64,000 nucleotides of DNA from Parvibaculum sp963975745. Lineage in GTDB: Bacteria > Pseudomonadota > Alphaproteobacteria > Parvibaculales > Parvibaculaceae. The notes under the pieces were generated by a model that saw only the letters and a program-made list of their open reading frames with translations, did not search any database and was not told where the DNA came from. Within the stretch, counting starts at the first letter, position 1. The number at the start of each line of letters is the position of its first letter. The stretch lies in assembly GCF_963975745.1 (NCBI RefSeq), contig NZ_CAXBIB010000010.1:62001-126000 (forward strand), read 5' to 3'. Of the stretch, positions 34,808-42,978 are shown piece by piece. A program made the translations under genes and the position numbers.

Positions 34808-35191
34808 TCACCCCTTCGAGCTGTGGCAGACCGCCTGGAGCTTGTTGCCTTCGGGGTCGCGCACATAGGCGCCGTAATAGTTCGGATGGTAGTGGGTCCT
34901 GAGGCCCGGTTCGCCTTCGCTGGTGCCGCCCATTTCCAGCGCCCTGGCGTGGAAGGCATCGACCGCGGCGCGGGAGGGGGCAAGGAAGGCGACATGGCCG
35001 CCATTGCCGGGCAGATGCGCCTTGCCGTCGAAAGGCTTCAGCACAAAGACCTTGGGTCCTGTCGCCGTGCCGTAGGAGGCGAGGCCCGGCGCCTTGAAGA
35101 AGGGCGCGATGCCGAGCGTCGCCAGCACCGCGTCGTAAAAGGCGGCTGCCTTGTCCGGATCGCTAGAGCCGATGGTGACGTGACTGAACAT
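34808..35191 (-). CDS. VOC (glyoxalase/bleomycin resistance) family protein
   Basis: This is a 127-residue vicinal-oxygen-chelate protein. The motifs are MFSHVTIGSSDPDKAAAFYDAVL at the N terminus and YHPNYYGAYVRDPEGNKLQAVCH at the C terminus; the metal residues would be His and Glu in these blocks. Members act as glyoxalase-like or resistance proteins; the substrate is unknown. I chose ATG 35191. The gene starts 57 bp from a double hairpin and precedes the P-loop gene. Confidence 0.9.
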   Translation of the reverse strand: MFSHVTIGSSDPDKAAAFYDAVLATLGIAPFFKAPGLASYGTATGPKVFVLKPFDGKAHLPGNGGHVAFLAPSRAAVDAFHARALEMGGTSEGEPGLRTHYHPNYYGAYVRDPEGNKLQAVCHSSKG

Positions 35192-35247
35192 GGGGCACCT
35201 CGTTCTGCTGTCGCTGCGTGACCAATCTTCGTTCCTCGCTCCGCCAC

Positions 35248-35291
35248 CCGAAAAATCCCTTGGATTTTTCGGCCTCCCCGCGAGGGGGAGG
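35248..35291. repeat. double hairpin, REP-like element
   Basis: Two palindromes follow each other: an 11-bp stem (35248-35258 with 35262-35272, loop CTT) and a 7-bp GC stem (35273-35279 with 35285-35291). They lie between gshA and the VOC gene. The first has an A-rich arm and a T-rich arm, so it could also terminate gshA transcripts. Confidence 0.6.
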
Positions 35292-35312
35292 TCAAAGGAG
35301 CCGCACTGACGC

Positions 35313-36677
35313 CTAGAACGCAAATTCCCTGAAGACCGGATCGACCGAGCCGTTCCAGCGGCCGTGATAGAGAGCCAGCAGTTCCTCGGCGGGGGTGATG
35401 CCCGTTTCGACGATCTTCTCGACCGCGTTGAGATGGATCGCCTCGGTGCCGCCGACGCCGTCGCCATTGGCGCGGGCATCGAGGCCGGCGCGCGAGATCT
35501 CGACGGCGCGGCGCGCGACATCGAGCAGCGTGCCGCCGCGGAAGGGCGTCTTCAGCGCCAGTCGCGGCACGTCGTCGCGCAGTTTCTGACGTTCCTCGTC
35601 GCTCCAGTCCTTGACGAGATCCCAGGCGGCGTCGAGCGCGTTCTGGTCGTAGAGCAGCCCGACCCAGAAGGCCGGCAGGCCGCAGATGCGGGCCCAGGGA
35701 CCGCCATCGGCGCCGCGCATCTCCATGTAGTTCTTGATGCGCGCCTCGGGGAAGATGGTCGTCAGGTGATTGTTCCAGTCGCCGCGCGTCGGCACTTCGC
35801 CCGGCAGCGCCGGCAGGCGGCCTTCGAGGAAGTCGCGGAAGGACTGACCGGTCGCATCGATATATCCGCCGTCGCGATAGACGAAATACATCGGCACATC
35901 GAGCGCGTAGTCGACATAACGCTCGAAGCCGAAGCCCTCATCGAAGACAAACGGGATCATGCCCGAACGCGCCCTGTCGGTGTCGGTCCAGACATGCGAG
36001 CGGTAGGAGAGATAGCCATTGGGCTTTCCCTCGGTGAAGGGCGAATTGGCGAAGATCGCTGTGGCGACCGGCTGCAGCGCGATGGCCACGCGCAGCTTCT
36101 TCACCATGTCGGCTTCCGAGGCGAAGTCGAGGTTCACCTGCACGGTGCAGGAGCGGTACATCATGTCGAGACCCATGGTCCCGACCTTCTTCATGTATTC
36201 GGTCATGATCCTGTAGCGGCCCTTGGGCATGACCGGGATTTCGTCGCGGCGCCAGTTGGGCGTGAAGCCCAGACCCAGAAAGCCGATGCCGTGTTCGTCG
36301 CCGACTTCCTTGACCTGGGCCAGGTGGTCGTGCAGTTCCGAACAGGTCTGGTGCAGGGTTTCGAGCGCGGCGCCCGAAAGCTCGAACTGGCCGCCGGGCT
36401 CCAGCGAGATGTTGCCGTGGCCCTCGCTTTCGAGACCGATGATGTGCTCGCCTTCCATCACCGGCTGCCAGCCGAAGCGGGTCAGGCCCTCGAGCATGGC
36501 GCGAATGCCGTGATCGCCCTCATAGGGGATCGGCGTCAGGTTCTTCACACAGAAGGGAAATTTCTCGTGCTCGGTGCCGATGCGCCAGTCGGATTTCGGC
36601 TTGTTGCCGCGCTCCAGCGCAGCCACGAGATCGCGACGGTCGGTGATGGGCTCGGGCCCGGCGACGAGTATGCTCAT
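35313..36677 (-). CDS. gshA: glutamate--cysteine ligase
   Basis: This is a 454-residue ligase of the plant/alphaproteobacterial type, which makes gamma-glutamylcysteine for glutathione. The N-terminal block WRIGTEHEKFPF contains the metal-binding glutamates. EPGGQFELSGA, MYRSCTVQVNLDFASEADM and MEMRGADGGPWARICGLPAFWVGL are family marks. The start is ATG 36677. Glutathione users in this window include the GST at 63308-63961 and possibly the Prx5-like protein. Confidence 0.96.
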   Translation of the reverse strand: MSILVAGPEPITDRRDLVAALERGNKPKSDWRIGTEHEKFPFCVKNLTPIPYEGDHGIRAMLEGLTRFGWQPVMEGEHIIGLESEGHGNISLEPGGQFELSGAALETLHQTCSELHDHLAQVKEVGDEHGIGFLGLGFTPNWRRDEIPVMPKGRYRIMTEYMKKVGTMGLDMMYRSCTVQVNLDFASEADMVKKLRVAIALQPVATAIFANSPFTEGKPNGYLSYRSHVWTDTDRARSGMIPFVFDEGFGFERYVDYALDVPMYFVYRDGGYIDATGQSFRDFLEGRLPALPGEVPTRGDWNNHLTTIFPEARIKNYMEMRGADGGPWARICGLPAFWVGLLYDQNALDAAWDLVKDWSDEERQKLRDDVPRLALKTPFRGGTLLDVARRAVEISRAGLDARANGDGVGGTEAIHLNAVEKIVETGITPAEELLALYHGRWNGSVDPVFREFAF

Positions 36678-36776
36678 GCGAGCCCCTTTGTTCCTCCGCG
36701 GACCTTGTTGTCGTATCGAGGGGCATCAGCCCATGACCCCCGACCGGTCCTTCGCGTCGCCCAGATGTAGGAGCGG

Positions 36777-36819
36777 GATTTGCGGCTGACAAGCGCAAAT
36801 CTCGGTCGCGACTTATACT
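36777..36819 (+). promoter_or_regulatory. dyad and -10 element upstream of phosphofructokinase
   Basis: A perfect 8-bp dyad (GATTTGCG 36777-36784 with CGCAAATC 36794-36801) lies ahead of TATACT (36814-36819), which resembles a -10 box. No good -35 hexamer is at the right distance, which would fit an activator or repressor site; this is inference. Confidence 0.35.
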
Positions 36820-36923
36820 TATTCTACAGACCGGCGCCCCGGCGCCGGCACCTTTGGCGGCGCGGCATCGCCCCCCTTGCCCGCATGTGCGAGGATCGGA
36901 CAAACAGCGAGAGGAGCGATCGG

Positions 36924-38078
36924 ATGCGGATCGGCATATTGACAGGCGGCGGCGATGTGCCGGGATTGAATTCCTGCATCAAGGCGGTGACGCGGCGGGC
37001 CACCGAACAGGGCTGGGAGGTGATCGGCTTCCGGCGCGGCTGGGCCGGCCCCCTCAACTACAATCCCGACGATCCGGAGGGCAGCGAGCGGCATCTGATG
37101 CGGCTCGACAACGAGGCCGTGCGCACCATCGACCGCGAGGGCGGCACGATCCTGCACACGACGCGGACCGATCCGCAATGGATGGTCGAGGCCAAGCTGC
37201 CCGATTTCCTCAAGGGCAAGTTCAAGCTCAGCGACAAGGGAACCGTCGACACCACGCCGCATATATTGCGCGTCTTCGAGCATCTCGGCATCGACGTGAT
37301 GGTGACGATCGGCGGCGACGGCACGCTGGCCTATGCCGCGCAGCTTCACGGCGAAGGCATGAAGACCGTCTCGATTCCGAAGACGATGGACAATGACGTT
37401 TTCGGCACCGATTACTGCATCGGCTTTTCGACGGCGGTGTCGCGTTCGGTCGAGCATATCAACGCGCTCCGCACTTCGACGGGCAGCCATGAGCGCATTG
37501 CGGTGGTCGAACTGTTCGGCCGGCATTCGGGCGAGACCGCGCTGATCGCCAGCTACCTCGCCGATGTCGACCGTGCCATCATCGCCGAAGTGCCGTTCGA
37601 TGTCGCCAAGCTGGGCGCGCTGCTGGCGGCCGACCGCGCGGCGAATCCGGCGCGCTATGCGATGGTGGTGATTTCGGAAGGGGCCCGCATGGAGGGCGGC
37701 GAGAGGCTGACCTATGGCGAAGCGGACGAATATGGACGCAAGCGGCTTGGCGGCATCGGCCATCTGGTCGGCGAGGAACTGACGAAGATCACCGGCATCG
37801 ACACGATCACGCAGTCGCTCGCCTATCTGATGCGCGCGGGGCCGCCCGACGCGCTCGACCAGATGGTGGCCAAGAGCTTCGGCACGCTGGCGGTACAGGA
37901 GATCGCCGCCGGACGCAGCGGCTTCATGACGGCCCTGCGCGACGGCAATTACGAGACCGTGCCCGCCGCGCTCTGCACCGAGGGCCGCAAGCGCGTCGAC
38001 GTGAAAGCCTTCTACGACCGCGACGCCTATCGCCCGCGCATCGCGCAGGTGACGGGCAAGCCGATGTTCCTGTATTGA
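36924..38078 (+). CDS. 6-phosphofructokinase, mixed donor-site motif
   Basis: This is a 384-residue phosphofructokinase. It shows G130-G-D-G-T134, where the second variable residue is Gly (an ATP-type mark), and P152-K-T-M-D-N-D158, where Lys occupies the place typical of PPi enzymes. The catalytic Asp lies in TMDND. The substrate region GRHSGETALIASYLADVDR is present. The phosphate donor (ATP or PPi) cannot be decided by eye. The start ATG 36924 has a GAGAGGAG ribosome site; earlier codons to 36780 are leader. Confidence 0.93.
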   Translation: MRIGILTGGGDVPGLNSCIKAVTRRATEQGWEVIGFRRGWAGPLNYNPDDPEGSERHLMRLDNEAVRTIDREGGTILHTTRTDPQWMVEAKLPDFLKGKFKLSDKGTVDTTPHILRVFEHLGIDVMVTIGGDGTLAYAAQLHGEGMKTVSIPKTMDNDVFGTDYCIGFSTAVSRSVEHINALRTSTGSHERIAVVELFGRHSGETALIASYLADVDRAIIAEVPFDVAKLGALLAADRAANPARYAMVVISEGARMEGGERLTYGEADEYGRKRLGGIGHLVGEELTKITGIDTITQSLAYLMRAGPPDALDQMVAKSFGTLAVQEIAAGRSGFMTALRDGNYETVPAALCTEGRKRVDVKAFYDRDAYRPRIAQVTGKPMFLY

Positions 38079-38079
38079 G

Positions 38080-38118
38080 GCCCGTCCCGCCTGCTTGCTG
38101 CCGGCGTACGGGACGGGC
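38080..38118. terminator. hairpin between phosphofructokinase and GNAT gene
   Basis: A perfect 10-bp stem (38080-38089 with 38109-38118) and a 19-nt loop lie between the two convergent genes. There is no T run, so it may be a weak or factor-assisted terminator. Confidence 0.5.
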
Positions 38119-38132
38119 GAGAGCCTGCCGGA

Positions 38133-38603
38133 TCAGGAACGCGGGCGCGAGCCCGACCGCTTCAACTGCATGGTCTGGCGGGCCTCTTCATGGTCGCCGC
38201 CGATGACCCTGAAGCCGAGGCGCTCGTAGAGTTCGTGCGCATCGTTGGTGGACAACATGATGCGCGTGACGGCGGCCAGCGCCGGATCGTTGACCATCGT
38301 CTCGACAATCCATTTGCCGAGGCCGTTGCCGCGATGAACGGGCAGGATGTAGACGTCGCTCATCCAGGCGAAGCGGCTCATATCGGTGACCATGCGGCCG
38401 AAACCCGCCTGCTCGCCATCCGGCGAATAGAGACCATAGGCCCGGGAATTGAGGATGCTGGTCCAGAGCACATCCGGCGGCACCTCGCTGGCCCAGTAGG
38501 TGGCGCCGAGCATCTTCAGGATCGACTCCCTGTCGAGCCGCGACTTGTCGGTGTTGATCTCGAAACCGTGGCGGCTCCAGGAAGAAATCTCGGACGAACT
38601 CAT
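38133..38603 (-). CDS. GNAT family N-acetyltransferase
   Basis: This is a 156-residue GNAT acetyltransferase. The acetyl-CoA loop is YILPVHRGNGLGKWIVETMV, and the C-terminal part has LSTNDAHELYERLGFRVIG, both typical. The substrate is unknown. It lies on the minus strand, 30 bp downstream of the phosphotransferase gene, and so may share its transcript. The start is ATG 38603. Confidence 0.9.
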   Translation of the reverse strand: MSSSEISSWSRHGFEINTDKSRLDRESILKMLGATYWASEVPPDVLWTSILNSRAYGLYSPDGEQAGFGRMVTDMSRFAWMSDVYILPVHRGNGLGKWIVETMVNDPALAAVTRIMLSTNDAHELYERLGFRVIGGDHEEARQTMQLKRSGSRPRS

Positions 38604-38633
38604 ACGCCTACTCTCTTTTACTCGTTGTTCTTG

Positions 38634-39725
38634 TTATCTGGCTCCCGCGCGTTGGGCATAGGTCCAAGCTTCCTGCGCGAGCGGTCGCACATTCTGCGCC
38701 ATCTGTTTTGCGTGTTCGCTTGATGCCGTCCCGTCCCTCACCCGCCCCGCGATTCCCTGCAGGATACCGGCAAGACGAAAGAAATTATACGAAAAATAGA
38801 AATCGAGATTCTCGATGCCGGGGCGATTCGTCCGTTCACAGTACATCGCGATATATTCGTCGAGCGTCGGGATGCCGAGTTCCTTCAGATTGGCCGTCTG
38901 GATCGAGCCTGTGCCGCCGCCAGTGCCCTGACCCGGCATCACCCATTGCATCAGGCTGTAGGTGAAATCACCCAGCGGATGACCCAGCGTCGAGAGCTCC
39001 CAATCGAGCACCGCGATCACCTTCGGCTCGGTCGGATGCAGGATCGTGTTGTCGAGACGGTAGTCTCCATGCACGACCGAAGTCGAATCATCCTGCGGCA
39101 CATTTTCGGGAAGCCATTCCATAAGACGGTTCATCTCGGGAATGGATTCGGTTTCGGAGGCGACATACTGCTTCGACCAGCGCGAGATCTGGCGGGCGAA
39201 ATAATTTCCCGGCTTGCCGAAATCGCCGAGGCCCGCCGCCTCGTAGTCGATCATGTGCAGCCGCGCCAGCGTGTCGTTGAGCGTCTCGTAGATCTTCCAG
39301 CGCATGCCGGGTTCGATGCCGGGGAGCAAGGGCTCCCAGAGCACGCGGCCTTCCACCATGTCCATGATGTAGAACATGGTGCCGATGACGCTGTCGTCCT
39401 CGCAGAGACAATAAGTGCGCGGCGCGGGGAAGCCGACACCATGCAGCGCGGTGATGACCTTGTATTCGCGATCGACCGCATGGGCCGAGGGCAGCAGCTT
39501 GCCCGGCGGCTTGCGCCGCAGCACATATTTCTTCGCCGGCGTGACGAGCTGGTAGGTCGGGTTCGACTGGCCGCCCTTGAACTGCTTGACCGTCAGCGGG
39601 CCCTTGAAGCCGTCGACATGGGCTTCCATGTAGCCGGCAAGGCGCTTCTCATCGAACCTGTGCGTGTCGGCCACCTCCTTGGTGCCCGAAAACTGTTCCT
39701 GCCGGCTTTCCGCTGCGTCGGTCAT
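38634..39725 (-). CDS. phosphotransferase family protein (ACAD10/11-like kinase)
   Basis: This is a 363-residue protein of the aminoglycoside-phosphotransferase fold, like the N-terminal kinase part of ACAD10/ACAD11. The nucleotide region has KKYVLRRKPPGKLLPSAHAV. The catalytic block is SVVHGDYRLDNTILHP, followed by AVLDWELSTLGHPLGDFTY. Related enzymes phosphorylate 4-hydroxy acyl-CoAs before beta-oxidation; that role is only inferred here, although the window also carries acyl-CoA dehydrogenase and enoyl-CoA hydratase genes. The start is ATG 39725. Confidence 0.88.
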   Translation of the reverse strand: MTDAAESRQEQFSGTKEVADTHRFDEKRLAGYMEAHVDGFKGPLTVKQFKGGQSNPTYQLVTPAKKYVLRRKPPGKLLPSAHAVDREYKVITALHGVGFPAPRTYCLCEDDSVIGTMFYIMDMVEGRVLWEPLLPGIEPGMRWKIYETLNDTLARLHMIDYEAAGLGDFGKPGNYFARQISRWSKQYVASETESIPEMNRLMEWLPENVPQDDSTSVVHGDYRLDNTILHPTEPKVIAVLDWELSTLGHPLGDFTYSLMQWVMPGQGTGGGTGSIQTANLKELGIPTLDEYIAMYCERTNRPGIENLDFYFSYNFFRLAGILQGIAGRVRDGTASSEHAKQMAQNVRPLAQEAWTYAQRAGAR

Positions 39726-39808
39726 GGTTTCGCTCCCCGTGTCTTTTATTCTGTGTACGTCTTATATGAAGTTGCGCCGGCTTCCCGAAAGCCAATATCA
39801 ACCCGGAT

Positions 39809-39839
39809 CGTCATGACCCGGCTTGTCCGGGTCATGACG
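39809..39839. repeat. 13-bp perfect palindromic REP-like element
   Basis: A 13-bp perfect stem (39809-39821 with 39827-39839) with a 5-nt loop has the core CATGACCCGG...CCGGGTCATG. Such extragenic palindromes are very common in alphaproteobacteria. It lies between purD and the phosphotransferase gene. Confidence 0.7.
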
Positions 39840-39875
39840 GCGGAGGGGATGTGAGCTATTGGCATTGCCCGCCCC

Positions 39876-41159
39876 TCACGCGTGCTGCTTCTCGCGCTCG
39901 ATGGCACGATAGCCGATGTCGCGGCGACAGAAGCCTTGCGGCCAGTCGATCGCCGCGACCGCACGATAGGCGCGCGCCTGGGCCTCGACGGTGCTGGCGC
40001 CGGTCCCGGTCACGTTGAGCACGCGCCCGCCGACAGCCAGAATCCGGCCGTTCTCGGCGCGCGTCCCGGCATGGAAAATCTCGACGCCCTCGACCGCCGC
40101 CGCCGCGTCGAGGCCCTTGATCTCGGTATTCCTTTCATAATCGCCGGGATAGCCGTTGGCGGCCATGACCACCGTCAGGGCGACCTCGTCCTTCCAGCGC
40201 AGGTCGGCACTCGCCAGCGTGCCGTCATGGGTGGCCATCAGCAACGGAAGGACATCGCAATCGAGACGGGTCATCAGGACCTGGGTCTCGGGATCGCCGA
40301 AGCGGGCATTGTATTCGATCAGTTTCGGACCGTCCTTCGTCAGCATCAGGCCGGCATAGAGCACCCCCTTGAAGGGCGTGCCGCGGGCCGCCATGGCCTT
40401 GACCGTCGGCTCGACGATCTCGCGCATGGTGCGCGCGCACAGGCCCGGCGTCATGACCGGCGCCGGCGAATAGGCGCCCATGCCGCCCGTGTTGGCGCCC
40501 TTGTCGCCGTCGAAGACGCGCTTGTGATCCTGGGCGGTCGCCAGCGGCAGGGCCATGCTGCCGTCGCAGAGCGCGAAGAAGCTCGCCTCCTCGCCTTCGA
40601 GAAATTCCTCGACGACGACTTCGGCACCGGCGGCGCCGAATCGGCCGGAAAAGATCTCGTCGACGGCCGCCTCGGCCTCGGCCGGCGTCAGCGCGACGAT
40701 GACGCCCTTGCCGGCCGCCAGCCCATCGGCCTTGACGACGATCGGCGCGCCTTTTTCGCGGATGAAATCCTTCGCCGGCGCCGCGGCCGAAAACCGTCCG
40801 TAAGACGCCGTCGGGATCGACCACTCGGCACAGAGATCCTTGGTGAAGCCTTTCGAGCCTTCGAGCTGCGCCGCCGCAGCCGAGGGGCCGAAGCTCGCGA
40901 CCCCTTCGGCGTCGAGACGGTCGACCAGACCCGCGACCAGCGGGTCTTCGGGACCGACGACCACGAAGCCGATTTCCTTCGCGCGACAGAAGGAAACGAT
41001 CGCGTCAAAATCCAGCGGCGACAGCGCGACGCATTCGGCGACGGCGGCGATCCCGCCATTGCCCGGCGCGCAATAGAGCGCGTTGCAAAGCGGGCTCTGG
41101 CGGATTTTCCAGCACAGCGCATGTTCGCGGCCACCCGAGCCGATGACGAGAATGTTCAT
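39876..41159 (-). CDS. purD: phosphoribosylamine--glycine ligase
   Basis: PurD joins glycine to phosphoribosylamine in purine synthesis. The 427-residue ATP-grasp protein has MNILVIGSGGREHALCWKI at its start, which fixes ATG 41159. PIVVKADGLAAGKGVIVA, EEFLEGEEASFFALCDG and YNARFGDPETQVLM are ATP-grasp and family marks. It is divergent from xseA with a 132-bp gap. The opposite strand is open for more than 400 codons in the xseA frame, which is a GC effect. Confidence 0.97.
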   Translation of the reverse strand: MNILVIGSGGREHALCWKIRQSPLCNALYCAPGNGGIAAVAECVALSPLDFDAIVSFCRAKEIGFVVVGPEDPLVAGLVDRLDAEGVASFGPSAAAAQLEGSKGFTKDLCAEWSIPTASYGRFSAAAPAKDFIREKGAPIVVKADGLAAGKGVIVALTPAEAEAAVDEIFSGRFGAAGAEVVVEEFLEGEEASFFALCDGSMALPLATAQDHKRVFDGDKGANTGGMGAYSPAPVMTPGLCARTMREIVEPTVKAMAARGTPFKGVLYAGLMLTKDGPKLIEYNARFGDPETQVLMTRLDCDVLPLLMATHDGTLASADLRWKDEVALTVVMAANGYPGDYERNTEIKGLDAAAAVEGVEIFHAGTRAENGRILAVGGRVLNVTGTGASTVEAQARAYRAVAAIDWPQGFCRRDIGYRAIEREKQHA

Positions 41160-41291
41160 GAGATCGCAACTCCCGGAAAGCCGCGGCAAGGACCAGAAAA
41201 CACGCCCCGCCAAAGCGGTTTCCTTGTAGCATGGGAGGAAGCGCGGGCAAACCGCCGCAAACCGCGAATCATCAGGACCGAAAGCCTCCAA

Positions 41292-42728
41292 ATGGCCGCT
41301 TCCGATACGTCAGCCGCCGCCGGCAGCGGCAATGTTCACGAGTTCTCGGTCAGCGAAATCTCGTTCGCCCTGAAGAAAACCGTCGAGGACACTTATGGCC
41401 ATGTGCGCGTGCGCGGCGAAATCACCGGCTATCGCGGCCCGCATTCCTCGGGCCATTGCTATTTCGGGCTGAAGGACGACAAGGCCCGCATCGATGCCGT
41501 GATCTGGAAGGGAAATTTCGGCCGACTGCGCTTCAAGCCCGAAGAGGGCATGGAGGTAATCGCGACGGGAAAGCTGACCACCTATCCCGGCAGCTCCAAA
41601 TACCAGATTGTGATCGAACACCTGGAACCGGCCGGCGTGGGCGCATTGATGGCGCTGCTGGAAGAACGGCGCCGCAAGCTCGCGGCCGAAGGGCTGTTCG
41701 CGGCGGAGCGCAAGCGCGCCCTGCCCTTTCTTCCGGACGTCATCGGCATCGTGACCAGCCCGACCGGCGCCGTCATTCGCGACATTCTGCACCGGCTCGC
41801 CGACCGTTTTCCGCGCCATGTCGTCGTCTGGCCGGTACGCGTGCAGGGCGAGACGTCCGCCGCCGAGGTTGCCGCCGCGATCGCCGGCTTCAACCGGATG
41901 GACAAGAACGGAAAGATTCCGCGGCCCGACCTGCTGATCGTCGCGCGCGGCGGCGGCTCGATCGAGGATCTGTGGTCGTTCAACGAGGAAATCGTCGTGC
42001 GGGCTGCCGCCGAAAGCGCGATCCCGCTGATCTCGGCCGTCGGCCACGAGACCGACACGACGCTGATCGATTTCGCCGCCGACCGCCGCGCGCCGACGCC
42101 GACGGCTGCTGCCGAGATGGCGGTGCCCGTGCGGGCCGACCTCGTTGCCGAAGTGCAGGATCGCGCCCGGCGGCTGATGCGGGGCGAGGCGCGGACCATC
42201 GAAGCGGCGCGCAACGAATTGCGCGGCATGGCGCGCGGGCTGCCGCGCCCCGCCGATATCGTGGCGCTGCCACGCCAGCGCTTCGACGCCGCCAGCGACC
42301 GGCTGGGGCGGGCGCTGGCGCGCGCGGCGGAAGTCAAGCGTGCGCGGCTGCACCGAATCGAGGGCCGGCTGTCGATCGCGCCGATCGAAAGACGCATCGC
42401 CGAAGCGCGGCGGCGCGCCGGCGAAATGAATGCGCGTGCGCTCGCCGCCGAGAAGCGCCTCGTCACCGACAATGCGCGACGGCTGGACGGCCTTTCCAAG
42501 CTACTCGAAAGCTATTCCTATCATGGCGTGCTGAAGCGCGGCTTCGCGGTGGTGCGCGACCATGCCGGCAAGCCGTTGCGCAGCGGCGCGGGCCTGAAAT
42601 CCGGCACGCCGCTCGAGATCGAGTTCGCCGCGGACCGGCTCGGCGTCGTCGCCGCGCCCGGCGCGCCCGAGAAACCAAAGCCTGCCGCGAAAGCGAAGCC
42701 CGAGGGCCCGCAGGGCAGTCTGCTTTGA
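41292..42728 (+). CDS. xseA: exodeoxyribonuclease VII large subunit
   Basis: XseA is the catalytic subunit of exonuclease VII. The 478-residue protein has an N-terminal OB fold (VHEFSVSEISFALKKTVED and VRVRGEITGYRGPHSSGHCYF), a catalytic domain (GIVTSPTGAVIRDILHRL and VARGGGSIEDLWSFNEE), and coiled coils. The C-terminal tail is long and rich in Ala, Lys and Pro. I chose ATG 41292 because homology begins with VHEFSVSEIS shortly after. The small DUF2093 gene follows. Confidence 0.96.
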   Translation: MAASDTSAAAGSGNVHEFSVSEISFALKKTVEDTYGHVRVRGEITGYRGPHSSGHCYFGLKDDKARIDAVIWKGNFGRLRFKPEEGMEVIATGKLTTYPGSSKYQIVIEHLEPAGVGALMALLEERRRKLAAEGLFAAERKRALPFLPDVIGIVTSPTGAVIRDILHRLADRFPRHVVVWPVRVQGETSAAEVAAAIAGFNRMDKNGKIPRPDLLIVARGGGSIEDLWSFNEEIVVRAAAESAIPLISAVGHETDTTLIDFAADRRAPTPTAAAEMAVPVRADLVAEVQDRARRLMRGEARTIEAARNELRGMARGLPRPADIVALPRQRFDAASDRLGRALARAAEVKRARLHRIEGRLSIAPIERRIAEARRRAGEMNARALAAEKRLVTDNARRLDGLSKLLESYSYHGVLKRGFAVVRDHAGKPLRSGAGLKSGTPLEIEFAADRLGVVAAPGAPEKPKPAAKAKPEGPQGSLL

Positions 42729-42759
42729 TCGCGGCTGTCGGCCGGGCTATACTGCAAAA

Positions 42760-42978
42760 ATGAACAGGATCGACAAAATGAGCGGTGGCGCGGCAGAGCT
42801 CGTCTATGGCGACGGCGAATTCCATGTCGTGCGGCATGGCAGCTTTGTGACCTGCGCCGTCACCGGCGCGCAGATCACGCTCGACGAGTTGCGCTACTGG
42901 AGCGTCGACCGCCAGGAAGCCTATGCCAGCGCCGAGATTTCGCTGAAGCGCCATATCGAACTGCAATCGTCCTCATGA
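42760..42978 (+). CDS. DUF2093 domain-containing protein
   Basis: This is a 72-residue small protein of the alphaproteobacterial family DUF2093. The typical core is FHVVRHGSFVTCAVTGAQITLDELRYWSVDRQEAY, here split as FHVVRHGSFVTCAVTGAQI and LDELRYWSVDRQEAY. The function is unknown. It begins at ATG 42760 or possibly ATG 42778. Its stop overlaps the M23 peptidase start by four bases, so the two are translated together. Confidence 0.85.
   Translation: MNRIDKMSGGAAELVYGDGEFHVVRHGSFVTCAVTGAQITLDELRYWSVDRQEAYASAEISLKRHIELQSSS

Noticed and set aside
35364..36770. 468-codon plus-strand frame opposite gshA
   Set aside because: GshA motifs on the minus strand are clear; the plus frame is a shadow.
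39882..41291. More than 400 open codons on the strand opposite purD, in frame with xseA
   Set aside because: PurD is unmistakable on the minus strand, and the opposite frame is Arg/Gly/Ala-rich with no family match. Open antisense frames of this kind are expected in GC-rich coding DNA.
41231..42763. 510-codon second plus frame across xseA
   Set aside because: It is Arg-rich in the frame shifted from XseA and has no recognisable domain.
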